Part shown: positions 54,248 through 61,388 of the stretch, piece by piece
How positions within the stretch are numbered: position 1 is the first letter of the stretch
How the letters are laid out: each line of letters opens with the position of its first letter
Assembly: GCA_026004095.1 (NCBI GenBank)
Contig: BPIL01000010.1
Coordinates: 1 to 64,000, forward strand
Direction: 5' to 3'
From: Meiothermus sp.
GTDB lineage: Bacteria > Deinococcota > Deinococci > Deinococcales > Thermaceae
DNA length: 64,000 nucleotides
The notes under the pieces: model-generated
What the model saw: the letters and a program-made list of their open reading frames with translations, nothing else
What the model was told of the DNA's origin: nothing
The model's database searches: none
Program-made: the position numbers and the translations under genes

Positions 54248-54850
54248 CTACCCCCTCCAGGCCACCTTCTCTTCCCACGGCCTGCGGCGGGCTTTTGGCC
54301 AGGGAATTGCCGGGCGCCCAACGTACAGGAAACCCAGCAGTTTATCGGGCGGCTCCAGACCCACAAAGCGGGCGGTGTTTTCGTGTCGCACTGGCAGCCC
54401 AGAGGTCCAGAAAGCCCCCAAACCCAGGCTGGCCGCCACCAGATGGGCATTCTGTACGGCGCAGGCCACAGCCGCAATCTCTTCCCACTCAGGAATCTTG
54501 GGATGGGTGCCTATCCGCACACCGATCGAGATCCAGACCGGCGCTTTCCAGACCCGTTCCTTCTGGGCAATCCAGGCCGATTCCTGAAAGGCCTCACCCG
54601 TAAACGCCAGGCGGTAGCTCTGGGCAAAGGCTTCACCCAAGGCGCGCCTCGCTTCGCCGCTAAAAACCGTAAAACGCCAGGGCTCGGTTAAGCCATGGGT
54701 TGGGGCGTAGTTTGCAGCCTCGAGCATCCACCGGATGTACTCCATCGGGATGGGCTCGGGAGAAAGCTGTTCCTGAGAGATACTGCGGCGCCTACGGATA
54801 ACATCCATCAGCATTTCCAACTCCGCGGGTAGGGCCGTATCTTCTATCAT
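54248..54850 (-). CDS. Nitroreductase-family flavoprotein
   Basis: 200 residues. Motifs RRRRSISQEQLSPEPIP and APTHGLTEPWRFTVFSGEARRALGEAF are typical of YdjA-like nitroreductases, which bind FMN and use NAD(P)H. The relation to the cobalamin enzyme BluB is weaker. In an iron cluster such a reductase could release iron from a ferric chelate. Start ATG at 54850 has a good GGAGGT site. First gene behind the iron promoter at 55002-55045. Confidence 0.85.
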   Translation of the reverse strand: MIEDTALPAELEMLMDVIRRRRSISQEQLSPEPIPMEYIRWMLEAANYAPTHGLTEPWRFTVFSGEARRALGEAFAQSYRLAFTGEAFQESAWIAQKERVWKAPVWISIGVRIGTHPKIPEWEEIAAVACAVQNAHLVAASLGLGAFWTSGLPVRHENTARFVGLEPPDKLLGFLYVGRPAIPWPKARRRPWEEKVAWRG

Positions 54851-55001
54851 TAGAACACCTCCGTGGCCTGCATTCTGCGAGAACAGGCGGTAAAGATGGG
54901 GCTCTTTTCAAGCAGGCCGTTGGGGTTGGGAGGGCTTTTCACCGCAGGAGCAAGCTGTTTACCAAGTCCTGCAAGGGGTATTCAGCCTTCACAACGACCC
55001 C

Positions 55002-55045
55002 AGTCTAAAACCGCCAATTCGCAAAAGTCAACTATTCCAGTCGGA
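55002..55045 (-). promoter_or_regulatory. Iron-locus promoter, copy 2
   Basis: On the minus strand: TCCGACTGGA (55036-55045), 4 nt, TTGACT (55026-55031), 18 nt, TAGACT (55002-55007). It is about 145 bp upstream of the nitroreductase gene. The 338 bp between the nitroreductase and MoxR-type genes hold this promoter, a Fur-like box and the leaderless promoter of the MoxR gene. Confidence 0.82.
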
Positions 55046-55057
55046 TTTTATTAATAT

Positions 55058-55076
55058 AAAAATGATAATCAATCTC
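55058..55076 (-). promoter_or_regulatory. Fur-box-like sequence
   Basis: AAAAATGATAATCAATCTC matches the classic 19-bp Fur box GATAATGATAATCATTATC at about 14-15 of 19 positions. It lies just upstream of the TCC-N4-GGA element of copy 2. It could also be an AT-rich UP element. Confidence 0.5.
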
Positions 55077-55176
55077 AGTAGATAACAGCCCGCATGCCCA
55101 TGCCTGGTGTGCTTCTGGCCGAAAGCGATGTTACTCAATACCAATCTGATTTACACAGTCTGGGAACAGGCGGGAC

Positions 55177-55182
55177 TAAACT
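55177..55182 (+). promoter_or_regulatory. Leaderless-type -10 box of the MoxR-like gene
   Basis: TAAACT is followed by 6 nt and then the ATG at 55189; the transcript would begin at or next to the start codon. No clear -35 is visible at the usual distance. Confidence 0.5.
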
Positions 55183-55188
55183 TGACCC

Positions 55189-56610
55189 ATGATCAAGGCC
55201 CGAACCCTCGGTGAACTCAAGCGCACCTACCCCCTGGAAAAACTCCGCCGCAGCGTAAAGGACGAGGCGCGGGAAAACCTGATTGCCAAATTGCGTTCCG
55301 GCGAGCGTCTTTTTCCCGGTATCCAGAGCTACGACGACTCGGTGATTCCCAACCTGGTCAATGCCATCCTGGCCCGGCACAACTTCATTCTGCTGGGCTT
55401 GCGCGGACAGGCCAAAAGCCGCATTTTACGCCAGCTTACCGAACTCCTGGACGATGAAGTACCGGCGCTGCCCACCGAGATCCGCGACAACCCCCTCTTC
55501 CCCCTCTCGGCCGAGGCCAAGCGCCTGCTGGAGGAGGCCGGTGACGACGCCCCCATCGTCTGGATTCCCCGCTCGGAGCGCTACGTAGAGAAGCTAGCCA
55601 CCCCCGACACCACCGTGGCCGATATTCTGGGCGACATTGACCCCATCAAGGCCGCCAAGCGCGGCACCGGGCTGGCCGACCTCGAGGCCGTCCACTACGG
55701 CCTCTTGCCCCGCGCCAACCGGGGTATTTTTGGCATCAACGAGGTGGCCGACCTGGCCCCCAAGGTGCAGGTGGCGCTTTTCAACATCCTGCAGGAGGGC
55801 GATGTGCAGATCCGGGGCTATCCGGTGCGCCTCCAGCTCGACGTCTGGATTGCCTTCACCGCCAACCCCCAGGACTACACCGCCCGCGGCAAGATCGTCA
55901 CGCCCCTCAAAGACCGCATCGGCTCGGAGATCCGCACCCACTACCCCCGCACCCTCGAGGAGGGCCTTTCCATCACCCGGCAGGAGGCCTGGGTCGCTCG
56001 AGCGGAAGGGATGTACATCCCCGCCTACGTGGCCGAGGCTTCGGAAGCGGTGGCCTTTGTGGCCCGCGAGGACAAGCGGGTGGACAAAACCTCGGGGGTC
56101 TCGCAGCGCCTCTCCATTAGCCTGCTGGAGCTGGTAGCTTCCAACGCCGAGCGGCGGGCCCTGCTGGCGGGGGAGCGCCCGGTGGCCCGGCCCCTCGACC
56201 TTTACGCGGCGCTGCCGGCCATTACCGGCAAGATCGAACTCGAGTACGAGGGCGAACTCCAGGGAGCCGAGCGGGTCGCCAAAGATCTTTTACAGAAGGC
56301 TTTCGGCCTGGCTTATGGCGAGCGGGCCCGGGGCCTGCAGGTAGACGAGATCGTGCAGTACTTCGCCGATGGCAACCTCCTGACCCTGCCCGAGGGCAGC
56401 GCCAAAGCGGTGCTTAAGGAGATGGAAAAGGTACCGGGGCTGATCGCGGCTGCCCAGAAGCTCGAGCCCCAGACCACCCCCGAGGCCCTGGTGGCCGCCG
56501 GGGAGTTCATCCTCGAGGGCCTGGCCGGCCGCCGCAAGATCGCCCGCGGCGAGGAGAGCTACAGCGCCCCCATCGAGCGGGAACGCGAACGCTGGGGGAG
56601 CGGCAACTGA
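55189..56610 (+). CDS. MoxR-type AAA+ ATPase resembling magnesium chelatase subunit I
   Basis: 473 residues. Walker [10 protein letters not shown] around residue 70; a long segment with [22 protein letters not shown] and [28 protein letters not shown] (Walker B and sensor region) and [21 protein letters not shown]. This is the Mg-chelatase-like clade of AAA+ proteins. It is followed 14 bp later by a VWA gene, so the two form a MoxR/VWA chaperone pair, perhaps inserting a metal or cofactor into an enzyme. It is distinct from the iron genes in direction but shares their intergenic region. Confidence 0.88.
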   Translation: MIKARTLGELKRTYPLEKLRRSVKDEARENLIAKLRSGERLFPGIQSYDDSVIPNLVNAILARHNFILLGLRGQAKSRILRQLTELLDDEVPALPTEIRDNPLFPLSAEAKRLLEEAGDDAPIVWIPRSERYVEKLATPDTTVADILGDIDPIKAAKRGTGLADLEAVHYGLLPRANRGIFGINEVADLAPKVQVALFNILQEGDVQIRGYPVRLQLDVWIAFTANPQDYTARGKIVTPLKDRIGSEIRTHYPRTLEEGLSITRQEAWVARAEGMYIPAYVAEASEAVAFVAREDKRVDKTSGVSQRLSISLLELVASNAERRALLAGERPVARPLDLYAALPAITGKIELEYEGELQGAERVAKDLLQKAFGLAYGERARGLQVDEIVQYFADGNLLTLPEGSAKAVLKEMEKVPGLIAAAQKLEPQTTPEALVAAGEFILEGLAGRRKIARGEESYSAPIERERERWGSGN

Positions 56611-56624
56611 TCGGGAGTAAACCC

Positions 56625-57845
56625 ATGCGCGTCCGATACTCCAAATACGAACCAGGCTTCGACGACCTCACCGGCGCCGACCTGATGGATATGATCCAGG
56701 ACTTCCTGATGGACTCGGGCTTTTCGGATCCCTACAACCGCTACCAGCCCGACCCCAACCGCGGCCCCACCGTCGAAGACCTGATGGATGCCCTGCTGCA
56801 AGCCCTGCTGGAACGGGATCGCATCCCCGAGGAGTGGCTGCGCGAGGCCCGGAACGCCCGGAATTTTCAGGAAACCCGCTTAGGCCAGGAATTACAGCGC
56901 CTGATCCAACGCCTGCAAGACGAGGGCTACATCCGGCTGCCCGGCGACGACCCCACCAGCCCCCAGGGCCAGGGTATGCAGGGCGCGGCCCAGGAAACCC
57001 GGTTGGAACTCACCAATAAGTCGGTGGACTTTCTGGGCCTCAAGAGCCTGCGCACCCTGCTGGGCTCCCTGGGCAAAAACGCCCCCGGCGCCCACCTCAC
57101 CCGGCACTTTGCCTCGGGGGTGGAGTCGAGCGGCGAGACCAAGCCCTACGAGTTCGGCGACCAGCCCAACATCAACATCGGCGAGACGCTCAAGCAGGTG
57201 GTGATGAAGGGGCTGGAGAACATCGAAGAACGCGACCTGACCATCGAGCTGTCCGAGTACACCGCCGCCATGAACACCGTGGTGCTGCTGGACTGCTCCC
57301 ACTCCATGATCCTCTACGGCGAAGACCGTTTCACCCCGGCCAAGCGGGTGGCTTTGGGGCTGGCGCACCTGATCCGCACCCAGTACCCCGGCGACCAGGT
57401 GCGCTTCGGGGTCTTCCACGACAGTGCCGAGGAAGTACCGCTGGGCCGTCTCCCCACCGTGCAGGTTGGGCCTTACCACACCAACACCGCCGAGGGCCTC
57501 AAGCTGGCCCGCAAGATACTCAGAAAAATGAGCGGGGAGATGAAGCAGATCATCATGATTACCGATGGTAAGCCCTCCGCGCTCACCCTACCCTCGGGTC
57601 AGATCTACAAAAATGCCTGGGGCCTCGACCCTGTGATTCTAGCCGAGACCCTCAAAGAGGCCACCCTGGCCCGCAAGGAAGGCATCCCTATTCACACCTT
57701 CATGCTGGCCCGTGAGCCCGAGCTGCTGGCCTTCGTCAAGAAAATCACCCAGATCACCAAGGGCAAGGCCTACCTCACCACCCCCGGCAACATCGGGCGG
57801 TATGTGCTGATGGACTTTTTGAACCGCAAGGTAAGCCGGAACTAG
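56625..57845 (+). CDS. VWA-domain protein, partner of the MoxR-type ATPase
   Basis: 406 residues. The C-terminal VWA domain has a complete MIDAS: DCSHS (D-x-S-x-S), a Thr in HTNTAEGL, and an Asp in [10 protein letters not shown]. The N-terminal 200 residues are acidic and helical, as in BchD/CobT-like or YehP-like proteins. It would act with the ATPase as a metal-dependent chaperone. No chlorophyll or cobalamin genes are nearby, so the client is unknown. Confidence 0.88.
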   Translation: MRVRYSKYEPGFDDLTGADLMDMIQDFLMDSGFSDPYNRYQPDPNRGPTVEDLMDALLQALLERDRIPEEWLREARNARNFQETRLGQELQRLIQRLQDEGYIRLPGDDPTSPQGQGMQGAAQETRLELTNKSVDFLGLKSLRTLLGSLGKNAPGAHLTRHFASGVESSGETKPYEFGDQPNINIGETLKQVVMKGLENIEERDLTIELSEYTAAMNTVVLLDCSHSMILYGEDRFTPAKRVALGLAHLIRTQYPGDQVRFGVFHDSAEEVPLGRLPTVQVGPYHTNTAEGLKLARKILRKMSGEMKQIIMITDGKPSALTLPSGQIYKNAWGLDPVILAETLKEATLARKEGIPIHTFMLAREPELLAFVKKITQITKGKAYLTTPGNIGRYVLMDFLNRKVSRN

Positions 57846-57941
57846 ACGAGGCCTGTAGAGCACCTTTTGTCGAGCTTGTACTCCGAGAAGCGGTTATACG
57901 CATCTCGACAGCATTGTTCACTTTTGAAGGCGGAAACGGCA

Positions 57942-58217
57942 CTAGTAATGGTATCGCGCTTGCAGGAAATCAATCCGCTCGTCTGAAACGCGGTAAACCA
58001 GGCGGTGCTCCTGGGTGATCCGGCGCGACCACATGCCAGGGCCAAGGTATTTGAGGGGTTCGGGCTTTCCGATCCCAGCAAAGGGTTCGCGCAAAACCGA
58101 TTCGATCAGGTCGAAAATTTTGAGCGCAACCTTTCGGTCAGTATCCACCCAGAAGCGAAGATCCTCGAGAAAAACCGGCGTGAAAAGGGCCTCGCGCGGC
58201 TTATTGGCCTTGGCCAC
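57942..58217 (-). CDS. yoeB: Toxin of the YoeB/Txe family
   Basis: 91 residues. FLEDLRFWVDTDRKVALKIFDLIESV and EPLKYLGPGMWSRRITQEHRLVYRV, ending RYHY, are the full set of YoeB features including the C-terminal His and Tyr used in ribosome-dependent mRNA cleavage. Start is GTG at 58217, overlapping the antitoxin gene by 17 bp. Confidence 0.92.
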   Translation of the reverse strand: MAKANKPREALFTPVFLEDLRFWVDTDRKVALKIFDLIESVLREPFAGIGKPEPLKYLGPGMWSRRITQEHRLVYRVSDERIDFLQARYHY

Positions 58218-58488
58218 CCAGTACCTCGAGCCGCAGATCTGCGGTGCCGCCCTTCAGACCCTCACCTTTTTGAGCCTGCTCGAGCGCCTTCAACAGCCGC
58301 TCGGCGTTCTTGGGAGAGCGCAGCAAGTGCACGGTTTCCATAAGTCGCTCGTACTCATCGGCGTCAATCATGGCCACGCGCTTCCCGTTGCGACGGTTGA
58401 TGATGACCACCTCCAGATCGTTGGTCACGCGATCGAGCAGGGTAGCTAGCTGCTCTCTAGCCTGGCTGTAACTTGTTTCAATAGCCAT
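58201..58488 (-). CDS. yefM: Antitoxin of the YefM/Phd family
   Basis: 95 residues from the ATG at 58488. MAIETSYSQAREQLATLLDR and the DNA-binding core NRRNGKRVAMIDADEYERL are typical; a Leu-rich tail contacts the toxin. It neutralises YoeB and represses its own promoter. A longer upstream frame exists but it would run through the operator. Confidence 0.92.
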   Translation of the reverse strand: MAIETSYSQAREQLATLLDRVTNDLEVVIINRRNGKRVAMIDADEYERLMETVHLLRSPKNAERLLKALEQAQKGEGLKGGTADLRLEVLGGQGQ

Positions 58489-58496
58489 AACCCTAT

Positions 58497-58515
58497 TGTA
58501 CAGTAAATATGTACA
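58497..58515 (-). promoter_or_regulatory. YefM-type operator with two TGTACA sites
   Basis: TGTACA at 58497-58502 and at 58510-58515, 13 bp apart centre to centre, just upstream of the antitoxin start. TGTACA cores are the known recognition element of YefM in the E. coli yefM-yoeB system. Confidence 0.8.
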
Positions 58516-58583
58516 GGTTCGAAGGCGATGGTCACTGGCCGGCACTCATGCTTTGCCCTTCGCTTCCGGCTACACTACCCTTT

Positions 58584-58829
58584 ATGAAAATGGCCCGAGC
58601 CTGGGGAATCGCGGCCTACCTGGCCCTCCTCATCGAACGCCTCTCCCAGGCTGTGCAGTTCCGGCCCAGGCCGGCCCTGAACCCCGCGCAGATCCGCCGC
58701 TACGAAGGGGTGCAGTGGGAGTTGAGCCTCGAGGTGCCCTATTACCCCGCGCGAAGCCCCGGGGGCTATGTGCTGATTCCCAAGGATGGCTACTTCCAGC
58801 AAGCTGAGGAGGTTCTGGAGCATCTTTAG
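58584..58829 (+). CDS. Small hypothetical protein
   Basis: 81 residues from the ATG at 58584, preceded by TACACT and 7 nt. RYEGVQWELSLEVPYYPARSPGGYVLIP is the only conspicuous part. No known domain and no membrane segment beyond a short hydrophobic helix near the start. It may be a real leaderless gene; support is only moderate. Confidence 0.45.
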   Translation: MKMARAWGIAAYLALLIERLSQAVQFRPRPALNPAQIRRYEGVQWELSLEVPYYPARSPGGYVLIPKDGYFQQAEEVLEHL

Positions 58830-58904
58830 GGCGCGCTCGCACTGGCGGCGTCATGGTGCACTGCATCCTACCTGAACTCAACCCTTCCCCAGTACCCTGT
58901 AGCC

Positions 58905-60215
58905 ATGCACCGAGCATGGGCTGCAAGGCGGGCTTGGCGGGTGCGGCTCTGGCTGGCTACAGGGCTGGCCTTGCTGCTATTCCCGCTGGCCTGGCTGGTG
59001 CATCCGGCCTGGGTATTGGGGTCGTTGCTGGGTTTGCTGTACCCCTCCCGCTGGGAGGAGCGGCGCGCCCTGGCCGACCTGGATCGGCAGTACGGCCTGG
59101 CCTACCGCAGCGCGCTGGAGGCCCCGCCCCACCACCCCTGGCGTAATCAGTTGCAGCTCGAGGCGGCGGCCAGTCTGCGCGGAGCCCGGCTGCCGACCAT
59201 ACCCTGGGTTTTTGTGGCCCTCTACCTGGTGCTGGTGGGGCTGGCGTGGGTAATGCCCCCGCTGCGCCCGCCCTCCTCGCCTGCGGTGGCCTCGAGCCCC
59301 CCCTCCCCTCCCGCACCACAAACCACCCGCCCAACCGACCCAGCCCAACCCAGCCCACAGCCAACGGAACCCCCCCCTCCACAAGGGAACTCCTCCGAAG
59401 GCCAGCAGCCCGGTGTGGAGCCTGGGGAAGCCATCAACCCAGCAGAAGAGTCGCAGCCTACGCGAACAGACTCGCCCGCACAGGAGGGGGGTGCTCAAGG
59501 CCAGAACCAGCCGCAGGACGCAGTCGGCCAGGATGCAACGCGCCCCGGTCAAACGGGTGAAAACCTGCAAGGCCGCGAAGAGCCTTCGTCCAGCCCAAAC
59601 GGGCAAGATCCCGCACAGTCTGGGCAGAATTCACCCAATCCGACAGGACAGCCGCAGACCAATCAGCCGGGTCAAGCACAGCCTCCTCAACCTGGACAAG
59701 CACAGCCTCCTCAACCTGGACAAGCGCAGCCATCCCAACCTGGACAAGCGCAGCCCTCTCAACCTGGACAAGCACAGCCAACACAGCCCGGACAGACACA
59801 GCCCTCGCAAGCGGGCCGTCCGCAATCGGAGCCAAACCAGCCCAGCCAGCCGGGGCAACCGTCCCAGAGCCAACCTGGACAAGCACAGCCCTCCCAACCT
59901 GGGCAAGCACAGCCAGGGCAGGGCCAGCCTTCGAGGGATAATCCGGGCCAGGGTCAGGCTCGAGGTGGTGAAGGCGGTAGCCCGCAGGCCCGCCCACCCC
60001 AGAACCTGCCCTTGCGCACCGAGCGCCCAGCAGGCGAAGCGCCGCTCAGCCGGGGGGAAAACCGACAGGGAAGACCCGCCCCCCTGCCCAGCCCCTGGGC
60101 CTCGGGCCAGCCCCCGCAGAACGTGCAGCGCCAGGCCGAGAAGTACCTCGAGTCCGAGCCTTTGCCCCCCGAGGTGCGCAACCTCGTTCGTCGCTACTTT
60201 GAACTACCCCCCTAG
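58905..60215 (+). CDS. Membrane protein with a Pro/Gln/Gly-rich repeat region
   Basis: 436 residues. Two transmembrane segments near residues 17-45 and 100-118, then a low-complexity region that begins with Pro/Ser/Gln-rich sequence and contains QPGQAQPP/S repeats at residues 254-301. A folded C terminus (EKYLESEPLPPEVRNLVRRYFELP) resembles that of large BatA/DUF4175-type membrane proteins. TACCCT lies 6 nt before the ATG. It may be an envelope spacer. Function unknown. Confidence 0.7.
   Translation: MHRAWAARRAWRVRLWLATGLALLLFPLAWLVHPAWVLGSLLGLLYPSRWEERRALADLDRQYGLAYRSALEAPPHHPWRNQLQLEAAASLRGARLPTIPWVFVALYLVLVGLAWVMPPLRPPSSPAVASSPPSPPAPQTTRPTDPAQPSPQPTEPPPPQGNSSEGQQPGVEPGEAINPAEESQPTRTDSPAQEGGAQGQNQPQDAVGQDATRPGQTGENLQGREEPSSSPNGQDPAQSGQNSPNPTGQPQTNQPGQAQPPQPGQAQPPQPGQAQPSQPGQAQPSQPGQAQPTQPGQTQPSQAGRPQSEPNQPSQPGQPSQSQPGQAQPSQPGQAQPGQGQPSRDNPGQGQARGGEGGSPQARPPQNLPLRTERPAGEAPLSRGENRQGRPAPLPSPWASGQPPQNVQRQAEKYLESEPLPPEVRNLVRRYFELPP
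59664..59918 (+). repeat. 24-bp coding tandem repeat
   Basis: Six consecutive 24-bp units from 59664 to 59807 encode QPGQAQPP or close variants; after 63 bp two more follow (59871-59918). Units differ at a few positions, mostly silent or P/S/T changes. This is a coding repeat, not a CRISPR array. Confidence 0.85.
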
Positions 60216-60292
60216 AGGCATCCAACCAGCCCACCATGCCCACACAGCGATTGTGCTAATGCTATTGGTTATCAGTTTCAAAAATCATATAT

Positions 60293-60335
60293 TCCAACCG
60301 GATTACTTGACTTTACAGCAGCAGCTTCCTAGACT
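60293..60335 (+). promoter_or_regulatory. Iron-locus promoter, copy 3
   Basis: TCCAACCGGA (60293-60302), 4 nt, TTGACT (60307-60312), 17 nt, TAGACT (60330-60335), on the plus strand, 24 bp before the imelysin-like start codon. TTATCA lies about as far upstream of the -35 as in copy 2. Confidence 0.82.
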
Positions 60336-60359
60336 GGGCCTTGAAAAGGAAGGAATGCC

Positions 60360-61388
60360 ATGAAATGGCCCACCCTCGCGCTGCTATCGCTATCGTTATG
60401 GTTGCCCACGGCCCAGGCCCAGGTTGAAAGTGTAAAAAGCTACCTGATTGAGCGCGTGTCGCAGCAAAAAGCCGCCACGGCTCAACTGGCCGAGGCCGCT
60501 GGGCGCTACGAGGCCATCGTTCGCAACGCTGGGTTTCAGTACACCAAACTAGCCCAGCAGCATGGCCCGGCCATTCGCAACGCTCTGCGGGACGCCCGGA
60601 TGGCCTGGATTAAAGCCAGCCCGATTTACGAAAGTGTGGAGGGCATTGTGGCCGGCGTCGAGTTGTTGAGCGATTTCGATCTCAATCTGGATGCCGGTGC
60701 TTCAGGGGCCGAGGGGGGCGATGCCGTGGTCACCTTTGACCTTAAGCTAGCCAACGGCAAGGTTCTACCCCGCCCCGGCAACCTTTTTGGTGTTTTAGAA
60801 GGCAGCCTGTGGGGTAGCGAACGCGCTTTCTCCTCCGGGGTGGCCTTTGACGTGGACGGCGACGGCCGTATAGGGTTTGGCGATCATCTGCCGGACGCGC
60901 TCATACTGCGGGCTGCTGCGGAAAAACTGGATGCCATGACCGGGGAGTTGCTGGCTACCGCCCGCACATGGAAGCCCACCGCGCAGGATGTGTTCAGGGC
61001 CTTGGCCGCCAACGTGCCCACGGCAGCACCGGTGTTTATCGAGCGCTGGAAAACCAGTCGGTTTGTGCTGGGCGACAAGGCCACCCGCCGGGACTTTAAC
61101 GTGATCTCTTCGCTGGACGACCTGATCAACAACATCACCTCCTGGCAGCAGCTTTATGGAGGGGTAGCGCAGCTCGTGCAAGCCAAAAACCCCTCCCTCG
61201 ACCGGCAGATTCGCGATGGCCTGGCCAGCCTCAAAACCTGGGTGCAGCGCCTGGCTGCGCAGGAGAAAACCCGTCGCTTCACACCCGAGCAGGCCGAGAT
61301 GATCCTCAAAGAGGGCGATAACCGCGCCACGGCTGTGACCGGAAAAATCGTTCAGGCTGCCGTCTTGCTGGGCATCAAGGTGGAGTAA
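60360..61388 (+). CDS. Imelysin/EfeO-like periplasmic protein
   Basis: 342 residues with a signal peptide (ending PTAQAQ). The helical body and location before an FTR1 permease suggest an EfeO/imelysin relative that captures iron in the periplasm, though the GxHxxE metal site of imelysins is not evident. FDVDGDGRIGFGDHLPD around residue 160 is EF-hand-like and may bind Ca2+. A GGAAGGA ribosome site precedes the ATG. Its stop overlaps the next start (TAATG). Confidence 0.65.
   Translation: MKWPTLALLSLSLWLPTAQAQVESVKSYLIERVSQQKAATAQLAEAAGRYEAIVRNAGFQYTKLAQQHGPAIRNALRDARMAWIKASPIYESVEGIVAGVELLSDFDLNLDAGASGAEGGDAVVTFDLKLANGKVLPRPGNLFGVLEGSLWGSERAFSSGVAFDVDGDGRIGFGDHLPDALILRAAAEKLDAMTGELLATARTWKPTAQDVFRALAANVPTAAPVFIERWKTSRFVLGDKATRRDFNVISSLDDLINNITSWQQLYGGVAQLVQAKNPSLDRQIRDGLASLKTWVQRLAAQEKTRRFTPEQAEMILKEGDNRATAVTGKIVQAAVLLGIKVE

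Noticed and set aside
54248-54850. Nitroreductase as BluB with the iron-binding proteins as a cobalamin uptake system
   Set aside because: BluB hallmarks are not clear, no other cobalamin genes or cobalamin riboswitch is seen, and flavodoxin plus shared promoters favour iron.
59664-59918. Regular 24-bp repeats as a possible CRISPR array
   Set aside because: The units are directly adjacent, in frame and encode QPGQAQPP/S; there are no spacers.
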